Below, one piece after another: positions 48,737 to 57,668 of a DNA stretch of 64,000 nucleotides (position 1 is its first letter; the number at the start of each line of letters is the position of its first letter). A program made the translations under genes and the position numbers. Below the pieces are notes generated by a model. That model made no database searches. It was not told where the DNA came from and saw nothing but the letters and a program-made list of their open reading frames with translations. This DNA comes from Lactifluus volemus (lineage: Eukaryota; Basidiomycota; Agaricomycetes; Russulales; Russulaceae), in the NCBI GenBank assembly GCA_022376515.1, contig WTXI01000049.1, positions 124,001 to 188,000 of the forward strand, in the 5' to 3' direction.

Positions 48737-49263
48737 GATACCCCTCCGTCATGCCTGATCTGCGCAAAAGGCTATCCAAGCATTAGCGGCTGCGCCTGCC
48801 CTTGCCAATGGCTCCGCGGTGCGTGTGTGCCGCTCACATTTCTCACATTTCCTCATCCCGTTGCTACCAAAAGGTCATTTTCAACCTGGGTGCGTTCATC
48901 GACGTGATCAAGTGCTCCTGTACGGACTCCTTTCAATCCGCGTTTCCTCAGTGTGCCGATTGGTGCGCGCGTCCCCCCCCCGCCCTACTAATAACTTTGT
49001 CTAAAACTTTCAATTGCTCACTGCTGTCGTTGTACGAAAAGCTTTGAGAAGATGAACCAGACGGCCGTCCTGAACACGCAAAACCTGCATTGCTAGTCAA
49101 CAGCATACGTCAAGTGTGCGCCGTCGTGGGCACGTGTATCCAACACGAGACGACACCATCAGTGGCCAGTACACCTGTGGCATCCAGCACGAGTAGCGCC
49201 GCTTCAGCTAGGGATCTCCTTGATTTGACTTTTGTTATATTATCACAGGCATCGCAGCGCTGA
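48737..49263 (+). CDS. Small Cys-rich secreted-type protein, partial, with apparent frameshifts
   Basis: After an acceptor at 48735-48736 the frame gives PPSCLICAKGYPSISGC, then APALANGSA, spliced to VIFNLGAFIDVIKCSCTDSF. QSAFPQCADCF and EKMNQTAVLNTQNL follow, then VNSIRQVCAVVGTCIQHET and a Ser/Thr-rich tail ending LSQASQR, TGA at 49261-49263. Spaced cysteines and the Ser/Thr tail with a hydrophobic end suggest a secreted or GPI-anchored protein. No signal peptide exon was found upstream, so the 5' end is missing or unrecognised. One-base losses near 48795 and 49088 interrupt the frame. The 3' end overlaps the fragment on the other strand. Confidence 0.5.
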
Positions 49264-49690
49264 TCACCTTCCCCGGTGCTACATTGCAGTTGTGTTGACG
49301 TTCCGATATGGGGGCCAGCTTTTGCAAGATTTGCGCGGTCACCATTGGTCCGAGGAGGCGATCACCTTTCGCCAACTTGCGCAGCGGCTGACGGCCCACC
49401 CGGACAACGTCATCATGCAACTTCGGATTAGCTATGCGAGCGAGCACCCGCTCTACGTATCGCTCGTGCGCTTCGGCATCAAATCCGTGTTTCGATACTA
49501 ACCCAGCACCACTTTCCCTGAGTGCGCCATGGACATCCTTAAAGACGGCCTCGTTGGCCAGTGCCTGGTCAACCCGGGACAGCCCGTGTACAAAGCCAAG
49601 ATAGGCCACCATCGCATGCTCACAATTGAGTGTGAAGAACTTGCGTTCGATATACGCTCGAAGTGAGTCTGTGAGCGCGCGGAGCCTAGT
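49235..49690 (-). pseudogene. C-terminal fragment of mannitol-1-phosphate 5-dehydrogenase-like gene
   Basis: The minus-strand frame reads RAYIERKFFTLNCEHAM, VAYLGFVHGLSRVDQALAN, FKDVHGALRESG, KHGFDAEAHERYVERVLARI and DDVVRVGRQPLRKLAKGDRL. This matches the C-terminal helical domain of polyol-specific long-chain dehydrogenases of the MtlD type. The NAD-binding N-terminal half is absent: at about 49690 the sequence changes abruptly into the duplicated Hap5 block. A broken remnant; no activity expected. Confidence 0.65.
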
Positions 49691-50455
49691 CCTTTCTCTA
49701 ATCGATATACGATCTGCATCGACCTAAGGTGGCGGAAGATGCACAGGGTGAGGCATAGGGTGACCCCATCACTCTAGAAGGCGGAGATAGTGCTAACGTA
49801 GATGGCATGCCGCACTCTGGCATGTTAGAACAGGTGAGCAGCAGTTCGATCCTCATCATCTCGACTCCTAACGAGACGTATTACCTTTCCAGCTTCAAAC
49901 ACTCCTCAACTTTCCGATGGACCGTGCCCCAATCTAGCGATCGATCTACTGGTGTCGAAACATGTGTGTGCGTAGAGGGGATTAAGCGATTATCTTCATG
50001 CACTTGACCTTTTTGTTTTGCTTATTGTTGCGTTGCTATCGTGTAACGTCGATTCGTGTTTGATTATTCTCAGCTAACAGAGATCCCCCAATTCCTGCGG
50101 TCTCTCGCTTGTGGAAATATGTCGGCTACATGCGTACACCACCAGTACCAAGCAGTTCAGTTATTATAAGATCGATATTTTCCATACAGATGCTGTTCCG
50201 GGCGACTGTAAGGTCTGCCACGCGGCTGGCCGCTCTGTATGCCACGTACGCCCATCCCCGTCTTCCTCTCCGAGTCGTCCTGCCTTGTTCCACTCCCTTT
50301 TCCTCCTCTCTCATCGTAATCTTACACAAGCTCCTGGTCCGTCCCTTCATGCTTCTTGTCTCAATGAAAGGACCATGATGTCATATCAGCCACAACACTG
50401 CTACACCTCAGCTACAGACCCATCTTCTGCAGCCTTGTGTTGCACAACCATTCTC
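49690..50455 (+). repeat. Duplicated block, copy B (Hap5 3' end fragment)
   Basis: Second copy of 43572-44260, including the acidic-tail exon (GGCATGCCGCACTCTGGCAT), intron, last Hap5 exon and downstream sequence, with scattered substitutions and small indels. It has no histone-fold exons, so it is a nonfunctional tail. The left border abuts the dehydrogenase fragment. Confidence 0.85.
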
Positions 50456-50574
50456 ACACTCTTTTGCCTTCCTACTTTGTTGAACCATGAACTCACAGGC
50501 AGATGATTTGGATTGCTTTCATGACACAAGTCACACAACCAGCAGCACAATGTATTGAATTGTATTTACATCAA

Positions 50575-50865
50575 AATGCAGCTAAGAAAGAATGGAACTT
50601 TTCTACCCTAAGATGAATAGGATCTCCTTGGACTATTTGAAAATCCTCATTATAGAACTGGATAAGCCAAAGAATTGTCATATGAGTGTAGGTTGAAATG
50701 TTATAGTTAAAGTTGGGTGGAAGAGCTCCAATTGCAGGAACTGGATCTAATGCAACCAGTGCATTGTGATTGGCAGCATTGTTTGCCAGCCCTTGTGCTA
50801 GGACAAGTGTCATGGTTCACAGGGACTGTAGCTCGAAGTGAGCTTTGTTTCTGGTCTGGCTATTT
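50575..50865 (-). pseudogene. Coiled-coil family gene, 3' part, interrupted by the LINE
   Basis: The minus-strand frame reads TMTLVLAQGLANNAANHNAL, PVPAIGALPPNFNYNISTYT, HMTILWLIQFYNEDFQIVQG and ends HSFLAAF at about 50575. It parallels the C-terminal block of the gene at 44323 in the same position relative to the Hap5 block. Immediately upstream the frame contains one TGA and then SQTRNKAHFELQSL. It is cut at 50865 by the LINE; the continuation is at 57480 and above. Confidence 0.55.
50852..50865. repeat. LINE target site duplication, left
   Basis: TGGTCTGGCTATTT at 50852-50865 is repeated exactly at 57466-57479 on the other side of the LINE. Confidence 0.85.
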
Positions 50866-51050
50866 TTTTTTTTTTTGAATCAGCATTTATATAGCGCTGC
50901 ATGTTTACATGGAACAAAGACGCACTTGGCCGCGTATGCTATCTACCTAACTAAGCGACCTGGTGTCGGGGGGGGTACAATGTATGTAAAGGGTGGATGT
51001 GTGTGGGGGGTGGAAGGAAGAGTATCTGGGCCGGCGATCGCCCACGGCGC

Positions 51051-54000
51051 TCAGCCAAAGTCTTCTGGTAAGGCGGCATGTCTCCGGGGTCGGACACACG
51101 CTTGTGTCTCTTCGATGAATTTCGCGAGGGCTGCGCCGCCCGCTTCGGTCCCGAATATGATGTTGGGTGAAAGGTTAGGGGCTACTGGTCTGAGGAATCG
51201 TTCACGCGCCCCTGTGAAGAGGGGGCAGTTGCAGATAACGTGGAGCGGGGTCTGAAGGGCCGCCTGTCCACAAAGACAGTCGTGAGGGTCAGGGGCCCTT
51301 GGCCGATGTCTGGCGTTGTATTCCCCTGTGAAAGCGTGCTCAGTAAGGAGTCTAATAGCAGTACAAAATACCGGTCGAGCAAAACCGGCAATCCCTGTCA
51401 TGAACTCTGGGGGATCGCCCGATGGTGGGTGGTGTAGGGCCCGGTACGCGGGGTTGCGGCGGGGGTCTCTGAGCCAGACTTGTTCCCATTTCGCGAGGGC
51501 GTCGTGCTTGGTCTTGGTGCGGAGGGCTGCGATCGTGAGAGGGGCGTTGTGGGCTGGGGGCTGGGCGTTGGTTGCGGTCTCCATCGCTGTTTGCTGGAGG
51601 CGCTGTAAAGGGGCGAAGCTAGCCGTGCCCGGGACCCAGCGGATAGCTATCGAGGTTGTGGGGTACGTGTCGAGGATGTCGGCAATGGTGTCACACACCA
51701 CTTTGCATGCCGCAGCGTTGTCGTGCCTAATGGTGGCCTGGCACCATGGAATAATATGTTGGTCAGCTGTGTATAAGATGACTGACGGGGAGTGGGAGAC
51801 GGCAAGCATATCTCTAGCCAGCTCCGCCGCAGCTGCGAGTGCCGCGAACGCTGCGTCCCTGTGTGAGGCGTTCTGGCCGAGGATGGGGTTGTGGGAAGTT
51901 GTTTCCCTCCCATTCCTGTAACCGATCGCTGTGCCCATCCACAAAGGGGATGTTTGTGCTGGGTTGGGCCCTAAGCCACGGCAGTAGACCAGGATCTGGT
52001 CCTTCCGGCCGTAGTGGGCCCTGGAGATCATGTTGGTCAAGCGTTTACGGTCCTCGCCCTTGCACGGGTTGTGAGTGATCGTAAAACGGTCTGCTGGGGG
52101 TGTACACCTTTTCCAGGGGGGGTGATCAAGGCAAGGTGGTAGCCGGCTCTCTGTTGGGACGTGGGAGCTGAGCCTGCGGATGCAAGTGTCGGGTAATCGT
52201 GCCGGCATCGGGTAAGGAAGCGGGACGCCGCTGCCCTCCACCGAGCACCAAGGTGGGCCTAGTCTTTGGAGGACTGGGGAGCTCTTTGGAAGGGTGAGTA
52301 AACGTATCGCGGCTTGGGTAGCTAGTCTCTGTAACCGGATATGGATTGGCGGGATGACTATCAGTTGGTGTAGTGGTTCTCGGGGTGTGCTTCTGAAAGC
52401 GCCTGTGATGATCCCAACAGCTGCGTTTTGTACTGTTTGGAGTGTCTTGATGTGTTTCTGTTGACCCCTGAACCAAATGGGGGCACCGTAAGTTAGCGCT
52501 GGAATGCAAATCGCATTGAAGGCGAGACGCCAGCTGCCATGGTTGAGTCCTCTCACGGAGTTGCCTAGAAGCTGGAGCGCCTTAAGCGAGCTTTTTGTCC
52601 TAGAAGCAACTACAGAGATGTGTTTGTCCCAAGAGAGCTTGTGGTCGAAGTGTAGCCCTAGGTAGCGAACATGATCCGAAGCCGCGACCGAGTACGAAGT
52701 GTTGGGCGCCCGATCTGGGAGTAGCACTGAGACGGGGCGATCCCCGTGGGTGATTGGGTTGGCGCGGCGGCGGGAGAAAAAGAGAACCTCCGTTTTCTCT
52801 GGTTCAATGGTCAGCCCTGCCATCTGGCACCAGGTGTGACAAGCCGTGTAGCAGTCTTTGAGTCTCTGAGCCAGGATGTGGTATGTGGGTGCTCTGGCGA
52901 AGATGTTGCCATCGTCAATGTACATGAGGAAGGTAGCATTAGCCCAAGATCTAGCCAGGTGAAGTAGCGGGGAGGCATAGATAATAGCCAAGATAGGGGA
53001 GATGGGGGAGCCTTGCGGCGTGCCCATCTCCAGCTCGATGTCCTCCGAGGAGTAATTGTTAAACCGTAAACGAACAGTCCTGTCCCGGAGAAAGGACGAC
53101 GTCCATTTGCAGATTTGCGGGGAGAAGCCGAGTGAGCGGACTAGGGCTGAGAGTCTTGCATGGTTGACATTGTCGAAGAATCCCTGGATGTCAAATAACA
53201 GAGTGCCGCACACCCCTCCCAGAGCGTGTGCCATCTCTACGTCGTGGGTGAGGCAGAGGCCCGCGTCGATCGTGGAGGAGAACGGACGTGCCCCAAATTG
53301 GGTGGTGGGAATGAGGCCTAAGGCGGTGATATCGTGGGTGAGTCGTTTCGCGACTACCTTCTCCAAGAGCTTCCCTAAACACTCAAGGAGGGCCACTGGG
53401 CGGTAGCATTTCGGGAGACTGTAGTTCTCCTTGCCCGGTTTGGGAACGACGGCAATTGTGGCTGATTTCCAATGTAGCGGGTGGTGTCCAACCTGTAGGC
53501 ATGCTTCAAACAGAGCTTGAAAACGCTCTGGGGATGCAGCGAAAGCCCACTTAACAAGTTTGTAGTTGTGCCCTGACGGGCCTGGGGCTGACTTGTTGCT
53601 TGTGGGGCCCAGCGCGTCTGCGATCTCCGTAATGGTAACGGGAGCATGTGGGCGGGGCTCTGCATGGGGTGGGTCGTCCGGGAAGATCTCTGGGACAATT
53701 GAGGGTAGCGGGTTGAAGAAGCGTTGGCTTAGGGCAGTGGCCATGTGGTCTGGTTGGTCTGACAAGCCGGCCGCCGTCATCAAAGCTGGGATGAGGCGTT
53801 GGCGCCTGCCAAAGCGCCATTTGGTTGCCATCCATAAGCGTTCTGAGGAGGCGTCGTGGAGGAAGTCATTGGCCCAACGGCGTTTTGCTGCTGCGACCTC
53901 TTTCCTGAGGGATTTGTTGGCGGCTTTGCGAGCCTCGGGCTCCTGAGCGTCCCGAGCGACCGCTGCCACCCGATCGCACGCATCGTCCCACCACGAAGCC

Positions 54001-54950
54001 CCTTTGGGCGAGAACTGTTTTCGCGTCTCGAACGAGGCCATGCTCGTTCGTTCGATGTCTTGGGTGAGTTGAAGCGCAGCTCGGTCTATGTCTTCCACGG
54101 AGTTGAGGGGGGGAGGGATACAAGGACACACCTCAAGGAACCAGCGGATCCAGAGCTCCCTTGCCTCGTCTGCGATGACAAACCGGGTGCGCTGCGGCAG
54201 GGGGTTGATCGCTGATTCCAGGATGTGCTGGTAGGTGGACCAGATGCCGGCATGGTCTGAGCCTATGGAGGCTGCGAAGTCGATGATCGGGTCCTGGAAG
54301 GTGTCATCGAGGATGGCGGCGGCATTGGTCCATATCAGGTCTATTGTCGTGTCGCGCTGGTTACCTTCTCCTCTCCGGGTCGGGAGGCCTGGGGGGGTGG
54401 CTAGAGCCAGGTTCTGGCTGAAAGCCCATTCTTCCAAATCATCTGCCCAGGGGGAGGACCGGATACCAGGAGGCGACCAGGAATGAGAATGGGTGTTGAA
54501 GTCCCCACCGACGATCGTGGGGATCTCGGGGTTTGTTTCGAGGTTGAGGATGTTGCCTAGCGAGGGGCGGTGGCTCGTATCATGGTATATGTTGATGGCG
54601 CGGAAGGAACTGGAGCCCAGATGGACGTCCAGAGTGAGAATGTGGTGGTTTGAGGTCAAGTCCAGGCGGTTGGTGATGTTGAAGTGAGTCGAAGCGATGC
54701 GGCGGTATGCCATGACTTTGCATCGTACGCCTCGCTTGGTCTTAGGGTATATGCAGTCCCATTTTGGGTTGGCCGCCCCACCCAGGATGTCGACCCCTTC
54801 AGGGTCTGAGTCCGAGCGGGTTGTGCCAATTTTGTCGTACCATGGTTCTTGAACCAGGATGATGTCTGCTCGTGTGTTCGTGTTGAGGAGGGAGTGGGTT
54901 GCCGCGTTCCGGCGGCGCATATTGACGTATAGAAGGTTGACACACGCCAT
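51051..54950 (-). CDS. LINE ORF2: endonuclease-reverse transcriptase polyprotein
   Basis: A 1,299-residue frame, uninterrupted. The N-terminal endonuclease/exonuclease/phosphatase domain (about 1-240) has VQEPWY, VGGDFNTHSHSW and GSDHAG. The reverse transcriptase (about 500-740) has VPKPGKENY, LFDIQGFFDNVNH, GTPQGSPISPILA and the catalytic YIDDGN. An RNase H-like region (about 1015-1125) has ILYTADQ and IRWVPGT but lacks the usual acidic residue where relatives have an E, reading AALAAAAELA instead. A C-terminal zinc knuckle reads CLCG..TPLHVICNCP. The product nicks target DNA and copies its own RNA in the nucleus. The start codon overlaps a possible ORF1 stop as TAATG. Confidence 0.92.
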   Translation of the reverse strand: MACVNLLYVNMRRRNAATHSLLNTNTRADIILVQEPWYDKIGTTRSDSDPEGVDILGGAANPKWDCIYPKTKRGVRCKVMAYRRIASTHFNITNRLDLTSNHHILTLDVHLGSSSFRAINIYHDTSHRPSLGNILNLETNPEIPTIVGGDFNTHSHSWSPPGIRSSPWADDLEEWAFSQNLALATPPGLPTRRGEGNQRDTTIDLIWTNAAAILDDTFQDPIIDFAASIGSDHAGIWSTYQHILESAINPLPQRTRFVIADEARELWIRWFLEVCPCIPPPLNSVEDIDRAALQLTQDIERTSMASFETRKQFSPKGASWWDDACDRVAAVARDAQEPEARKAANKSLRKEVAAAKRRWANDFLHDASSERLWMATKWRFGRRQRLIPALMTAAGLSDQPDHMATALSQRFFNPLPSIVPEIFPDDPPHAEPRPHAPVTITEIADALGPTSNKSAPGPSGHNYKLVKWAFAASPERFQALFEACLQVGHHPLHWKSATIAVVPKPGKENYSLPKCYRPVALLECLGKLLEKVVAKRLTHDITALGLIPTTQFGARPFSSTIDAGLCLTHDVEMAHALGGVCGTLLFDIQGFFDNVNHARLSALVRSLGFSPQICKWTSSFLRDRTVRLRFNNYSSEDIELEMGTPQGSPISPILAIIYASPLLHLARSWANATFLMYIDDGNIFARAPTYHILAQRLKDCYTACHTWCQMAGLTIEPEKTEVLFFSRRRANPITHGDRPVSVLLPDRAPNTSYSVAASDHVRYLGLHFDHKLSWDKHISVVASRTKSSLKALQLLGNSVRGLNHGSWRLAFNAICIPALTYGAPIWFRGQQKHIKTLQTVQNAAVGIITGAFRSTPREPLHQLIVIPPIHIRLQRLATQAAIRLLTLPKSSPVLQRLGPPWCSVEGSGVPLPYPMPARLPDTCIRRLSSHVPTESRLPPCLDHPPWKRCTPPADRFTITHNPCKGEDRKRLTNMISRAHYGRKDQILVYCRGLGPNPAQTSPLWMGTAIGYRNGRETTSHNPILGQNASHRDAAFAALAAAAELARDMLAVSHSPSVILYTADQHIIPWCQATIRHDNAAACKVVCDTIADILDTYPTTSIAIRWVPGTASFAPLQRLQQTAMETATNAQPPAHNAPLTIAALRTKTKHDALAKWEQVWLRDPRRNPAYRALHHPPSGDPPEFMTGIAGFARPVFCTAIRLLTEHAFTGEYNARHRPRAPDPHDCLCGQAALQTPLHVICNCPLFTGARERFLRPVAPNLSPNIIFGTEAGGAALAKFIEETQACVRPRRHAALPEDFG

Positions 54951-56163
54951 TAAGTAGATGAGGGGGGGGGGGGGGGTTTAGGTTCACATGGTCAGCAACG
55001 TTATGTGCTGGTACTCTGTAAGCCTCCCGCGCAGGGCAGGACAAGTCTCTCGCTGAGTGGCCCACCTCCTTGCACAGAAGGCAGATGATGGGGCAGTCAC
55101 ACACACCTTGGGAAGCGTGTTCGCTGGCTTTCCTGCATCTCTGGGGGTGGTCTATCGCTCGGTGGGTGCCTCCGCACAAGTGACAGCATAGAGCGTCCTT
55201 GGGAAGCGTGCAGCGGGAGCCTGTGTGGCCCAGTTTGTGGCAACGTGAGCACTGTAGCATGGGTGGCTTGGCCAGCCACCTTTTGAAGGTAATGGCTTTG
55301 CCGAACATAGCTAAGTGGGAGCGCGCCATGGCTTGGGTGATGGAGCCGGCGGGGTCTAGGAAAGCGAAAGAGATGCTTGAATTGGCACTGAAAATGGACT
55401 GTTGGGGGCGCAGCCAGCGCGGCTGGAGAATGATGTGCAAGTCAGAGCAGATCGGGTTGCGTCTGACTTCACTTAGCAGTTGGTCCGCGGTGAAGAAGTC
55501 GTTGGACTCCGGGTCTCTGGTGGGGACCCCGTTAAAGGTGACCTTTGCTAGGCCCGAGGACGGAACTAGCATCGCCCCTGGGAAAGATTGGGTTATAACC
55601 TGTTCCATTTCTAGCACCTTGTCAAAGGAAACTAGGCCTGCGAAGGTAAGAACGAAGTTAGCTGACGTGGCAGCCCACCGGCCTGAGAGGAGGATCAGGG
55701 GTGACTTGGCTGCCCCGAGAGCAGCGCAGATCTGCCGGGTAAGCAGAATTGGGTCCCGGCGTTCGGGAGGATCGTCCTGGGGATCCGGTTTGCGCTGTAT
55801 CGTGATTTCTGTATGGGCGACCGACGGACCCGAGGGCTGGGCGGCGCCCGGTTGTGGTGCAAGCGTACCAAGAGAGGGAGTGGCTTGGGCCCGGGGTTGG
55901 GGGCCTTTGCGGCGGCGTGGCACCGTCTTCCAGGGTGCCTGGTCGGTACCACCAATCGGAGGGGCCTGAGGTGGAGGCTGTGGCCTCCTCAGGGACGGGT
56001 TGGGACCTCGCTGCGGAGGCTCTACCCCTGGCGTCTGCAACAGAGGTGGTTCGTCAGCCAGGTTCTGTGCAGGTAGCTTACCTGTCCTGGGGGGTGGCGG
56101 TGGGTGCTCGAGCCTGTTCATCCTCTCGGACAAGAGGTTGAACGACGCTTTGACCTCCGCCAT
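54799..56163 (-). CDS. LINE ORF1, C-terminal part (gag-like, zinc knuckles)
   Basis: A 454-codon frame beginning MAEVKASFNLLSERMNRL. It has a Pro-rich linker, a domain around GVPTRDPESNDFFTADQLL, and an array of CCHC-type knuckles (CSRCHKLGHTGSRC, CHLCGGTHRAIDHPQRC, CLLCKEVGHSARDLSC). Such ORF1 proteins bind the element's RNA. The frame continues 150 nt into ORF2 only because of a run of about 16 C at 54961-54976. With the run one frame off, ORF1 ends in SST and a TAA whose last A starts ORF2's ATG. The upstream ORF1 frame (56118-57290) joins this one by a shift in a C7 run near 56185. Confidence 0.8.
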   Translation of the reverse strand: MAEVKASFNLLSERMNRLEHPPPPPRTGKLPAQNLADEPPLLQTPGVEPPQRGPNPSLRRPQPPPQAPPIGGTDQAPWKTVPRRRKGPQPRAQATPSLGTLAPQPGAAQPSGPSVAHTEITIQRKPDPQDDPPERRDPILLTRQICAALGAAKSPLILLSGRWAATSANFVLTFAGLVSFDKVLEMEQVITQSFPGAMLVPSSGLAKVTFNGVPTRDPESNDFFTADQLLSEVRRNPICSDLHIILQPRWLRPQQSIFSANSSISFAFLDPAGSITQAMARSHLAMFGKAITFKRWLAKPPMLQCSRCHKLGHTGSRCTLPKDALCCHLCGGTHRAIDHPQRCRKASEHASQGVCDCPIICLLCKEVGHSARDLSCPAREAYRVPAHNVADHVNLNPPPPPHLLNGVCQPSIRQYAPPERGNPLPPQHEHTSRHHPGSRTMVRQNWHNPLGLRP

Positions 56164-57290
56164 AACGTCTGCCAGGGATACAGGGGGGGGCGGTGAAGGG
56201 AAAGGTGGGGGTGGGTGGGAGGTTGGGGGGGAAGTGCGATTGCGGGTGGGGGAGGATCAGGCAACACGGCGGCTGGGTCCGCTGACAGGGGGGTGGCTGG
56301 GTCTGCCGGTGGGGGGGTGTGCGAGATCGTGGGGACGGGGGTGGCCGGGGCTGAGTGGGGGCCGTCAGGAGAGACAGCCCTCGAGGGGGTGACTGAGGCC
56401 CTCGAGGGGGTGACTGAGGTCGCGGATGGGCTGGCTGAGTCCGCAGATGGGCTTGCCAAGGCGTCGGATGGGCCTGCGCTTGTGGCAGCGTCTGCCGTCT
56501 TCTGCTTGATCTTGGCATCCTTCTTCTTCTTAATCTCTAACATCCTTTTCATGAAGTACTCTTCGCCATCCGCCTTGGCTCGAGCGTCCTGGATCCGTCG
56601 TGCGACGCTGACCTGGGCGGTATAATATAGTTCCGCGTCCTCCTGAATTTTGGGTTTGATGAGGTTCTTCCTCCTTGTGTTTTCGTCCATCTCCCAGATG
56701 TTCACTTCCTTCTGGATGTCCGCACTTAGGATCGTGAGGATCCTGTCCATGACTGCCCCGCGTGAGCTGTCCGTGGCCATGAGGACTCCTTCGAAGTCTT
56801 CCGGGGAGAGATGTTCGAGGGCGCGGTTTTTGTCTGTACGGTGGAGACAGTGGTCGCACACCAGCGAGGGAGAGGACGGGGAAGGTGGGAAAATTTTTGA
56901 GAGGTGGTCTAGGTTGGCCTGAATTTGGGCTGCTACTTCGAGATCTTCCGGTTTGAAAGGATTCAGCCTGTCCGGGCCCACGCCCGAGTGGGGGTAATTG
57001 AGTTGGGTGGTACGGATTCCGTAAAGGATGCGGGACGTGATGTCTGAAATAGACTTGACCCAGGCTGAGGGGGATAGGGTTGAGCGAGGGCCAAAGCCTG
57101 CATCAATGGCGTCTGCGACCGTATGGTATCGGTCAACAAATTGTTGGAAGGACGCCTTCGCCCTTCCTTCATTGACATCCTCACGTTGGAAAATGCGGCG
57201 TCGGCGAGGAAGGGACGGGAGGCTGGCGTCTAGGAACGTCTGGAGAAGTTCCTCGCGTGTTACGAGGGCTGAGGGTTCTTCCGCGGACAT
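56118..57290 (-). CDS. LINE ORF1, N-terminal part
   Basis: A 390-codon frame from MSAEEPSALVTREELLQTFL. Ordered N-terminal sequence (VKSISDITSRILYGIRTTQL, LEHLSPEDFEGVLMATDSS) is followed by a Lys-rich helix (FMKRMLEIKKKKDAKIKQK) and a long Ala/Pro/Ser-rich tail. It overlaps the next ORF1 frame by 46 nt. A single-base change in the run of seven C (plus-strand G7 near 56185) would fuse the two into one ORF1 of about 800 residues. Whether this is programmed frameshifting, mutation or a consensus error cannot be told here. Confidence 0.75.
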   Translation of the reverse strand: MSAEEPSALVTREELLQTFLDASLPSLPRRRRIFQREDVNEGRAKASFQQFVDRYHTVADAIDAGFGPRSTLSPSAWVKSISDITSRILYGIRTTQLNYPHSGVGPDRLNPFKPEDLEVAAQIQANLDHLSKIFPPSPSSPSLVCDHCLHRTDKNRALEHLSPEDFEGVLMATDSSRGAVMDRILTILSADIQKEVNIWEMDENTRRKNLIKPKIQEDAELYYTAQVSVARRIQDARAKADGEEYFMKRMLEIKKKKDAKIKQKTADAATSAGPSDALASPSADSASPSATSVTPSRASVTPSRAVSPDGPHSAPATPVPTISHTPPPADPATPLSADPAAVLPDPPPPAIALPPQPPTHPHLSLHRPPLYPWQTLWRRSKRRSTSCPRG

Positions 57291-57465
57291 TTCGGGTGGT
57301 AACTTAGAATAGGAGCTGCTCGACAGGTCGCGAGGACAACCAAGCGTTTTCTGTCAGGAAAAGAGGGGGTACAGGTGTACTACTTCTACTTTTTTAACTC
57401 GAACGACCTCCGCCAGCTGACACTTTTGGTGCCGTTGGTGGTGGTAGCCGAAAAAGGAAGGTGTG

Positions 57466-57479
57466 TGGTCTGGCTATTT
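57466..57479. repeat. LINE target site duplication, right
   Basis: Exact copy of TGGTCTGGCTATTT (50852-50865), adjoining the LINE 5' end. Confidence 0.85.
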
Positions 57480-57563
57480 GTTGTGGCGAGTCGGACAAGA
57501 CTAGCAACACCAAATAGTCAATCTAAGAACACGCAGGCAAGTTCATCAGCAAGATCACAATTT

Positions 57564-57668
57564 TCTTGCCGACTTTTCGAGCTTGTCAGGGCTTGTTAGG
57601 GCTTTTCTTGCTTGTCAACAAGCTGACAAGACCCGACAAGCTCAACAAGCTTGACAAGTTGACAAGTT
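57564..57668. repeat. CTTGTCA/TGACAAG subterminal array, left
   Basis: Irregular repeats of GCTTGTCA and its complement TGACAAGC, probably transposase binding sites of the 57544-61036 element. Confidence 0.8.

Larger units (their letters stand above)
50866..57465 (-). mobile_element. Near-complete 6.6-kb LINE (non-LTR) retrotransposon
   Basis: Bounded by a 14-bp exact target duplication. On the minus strand it starts at 57465 and carries ORF1 (57290 to about 54950, in shifted frames) and an intact ORF2 (54950-51051). It ends with a short poly(A) (poly-T at about 50862-50876 on the plus strand). The order apurinic-type endonuclease, reverse transcriptase, RNase H-like region and CCHC zinc knuckle fits the endonuclease-encoding LINE clades of fungi such as Tad1/I-like. 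The exact duplication and intact 1,299-codon ORF2 indicate a recent insertion. Confidence 0.92.

Noticed and set aside
53566..53946. Plus-strand frames across the LINE (also 55199-55969 and 56000-56392)
   Set aside because: Antisense shadows of ORF1 and ORF2, which have clear domain motifs.
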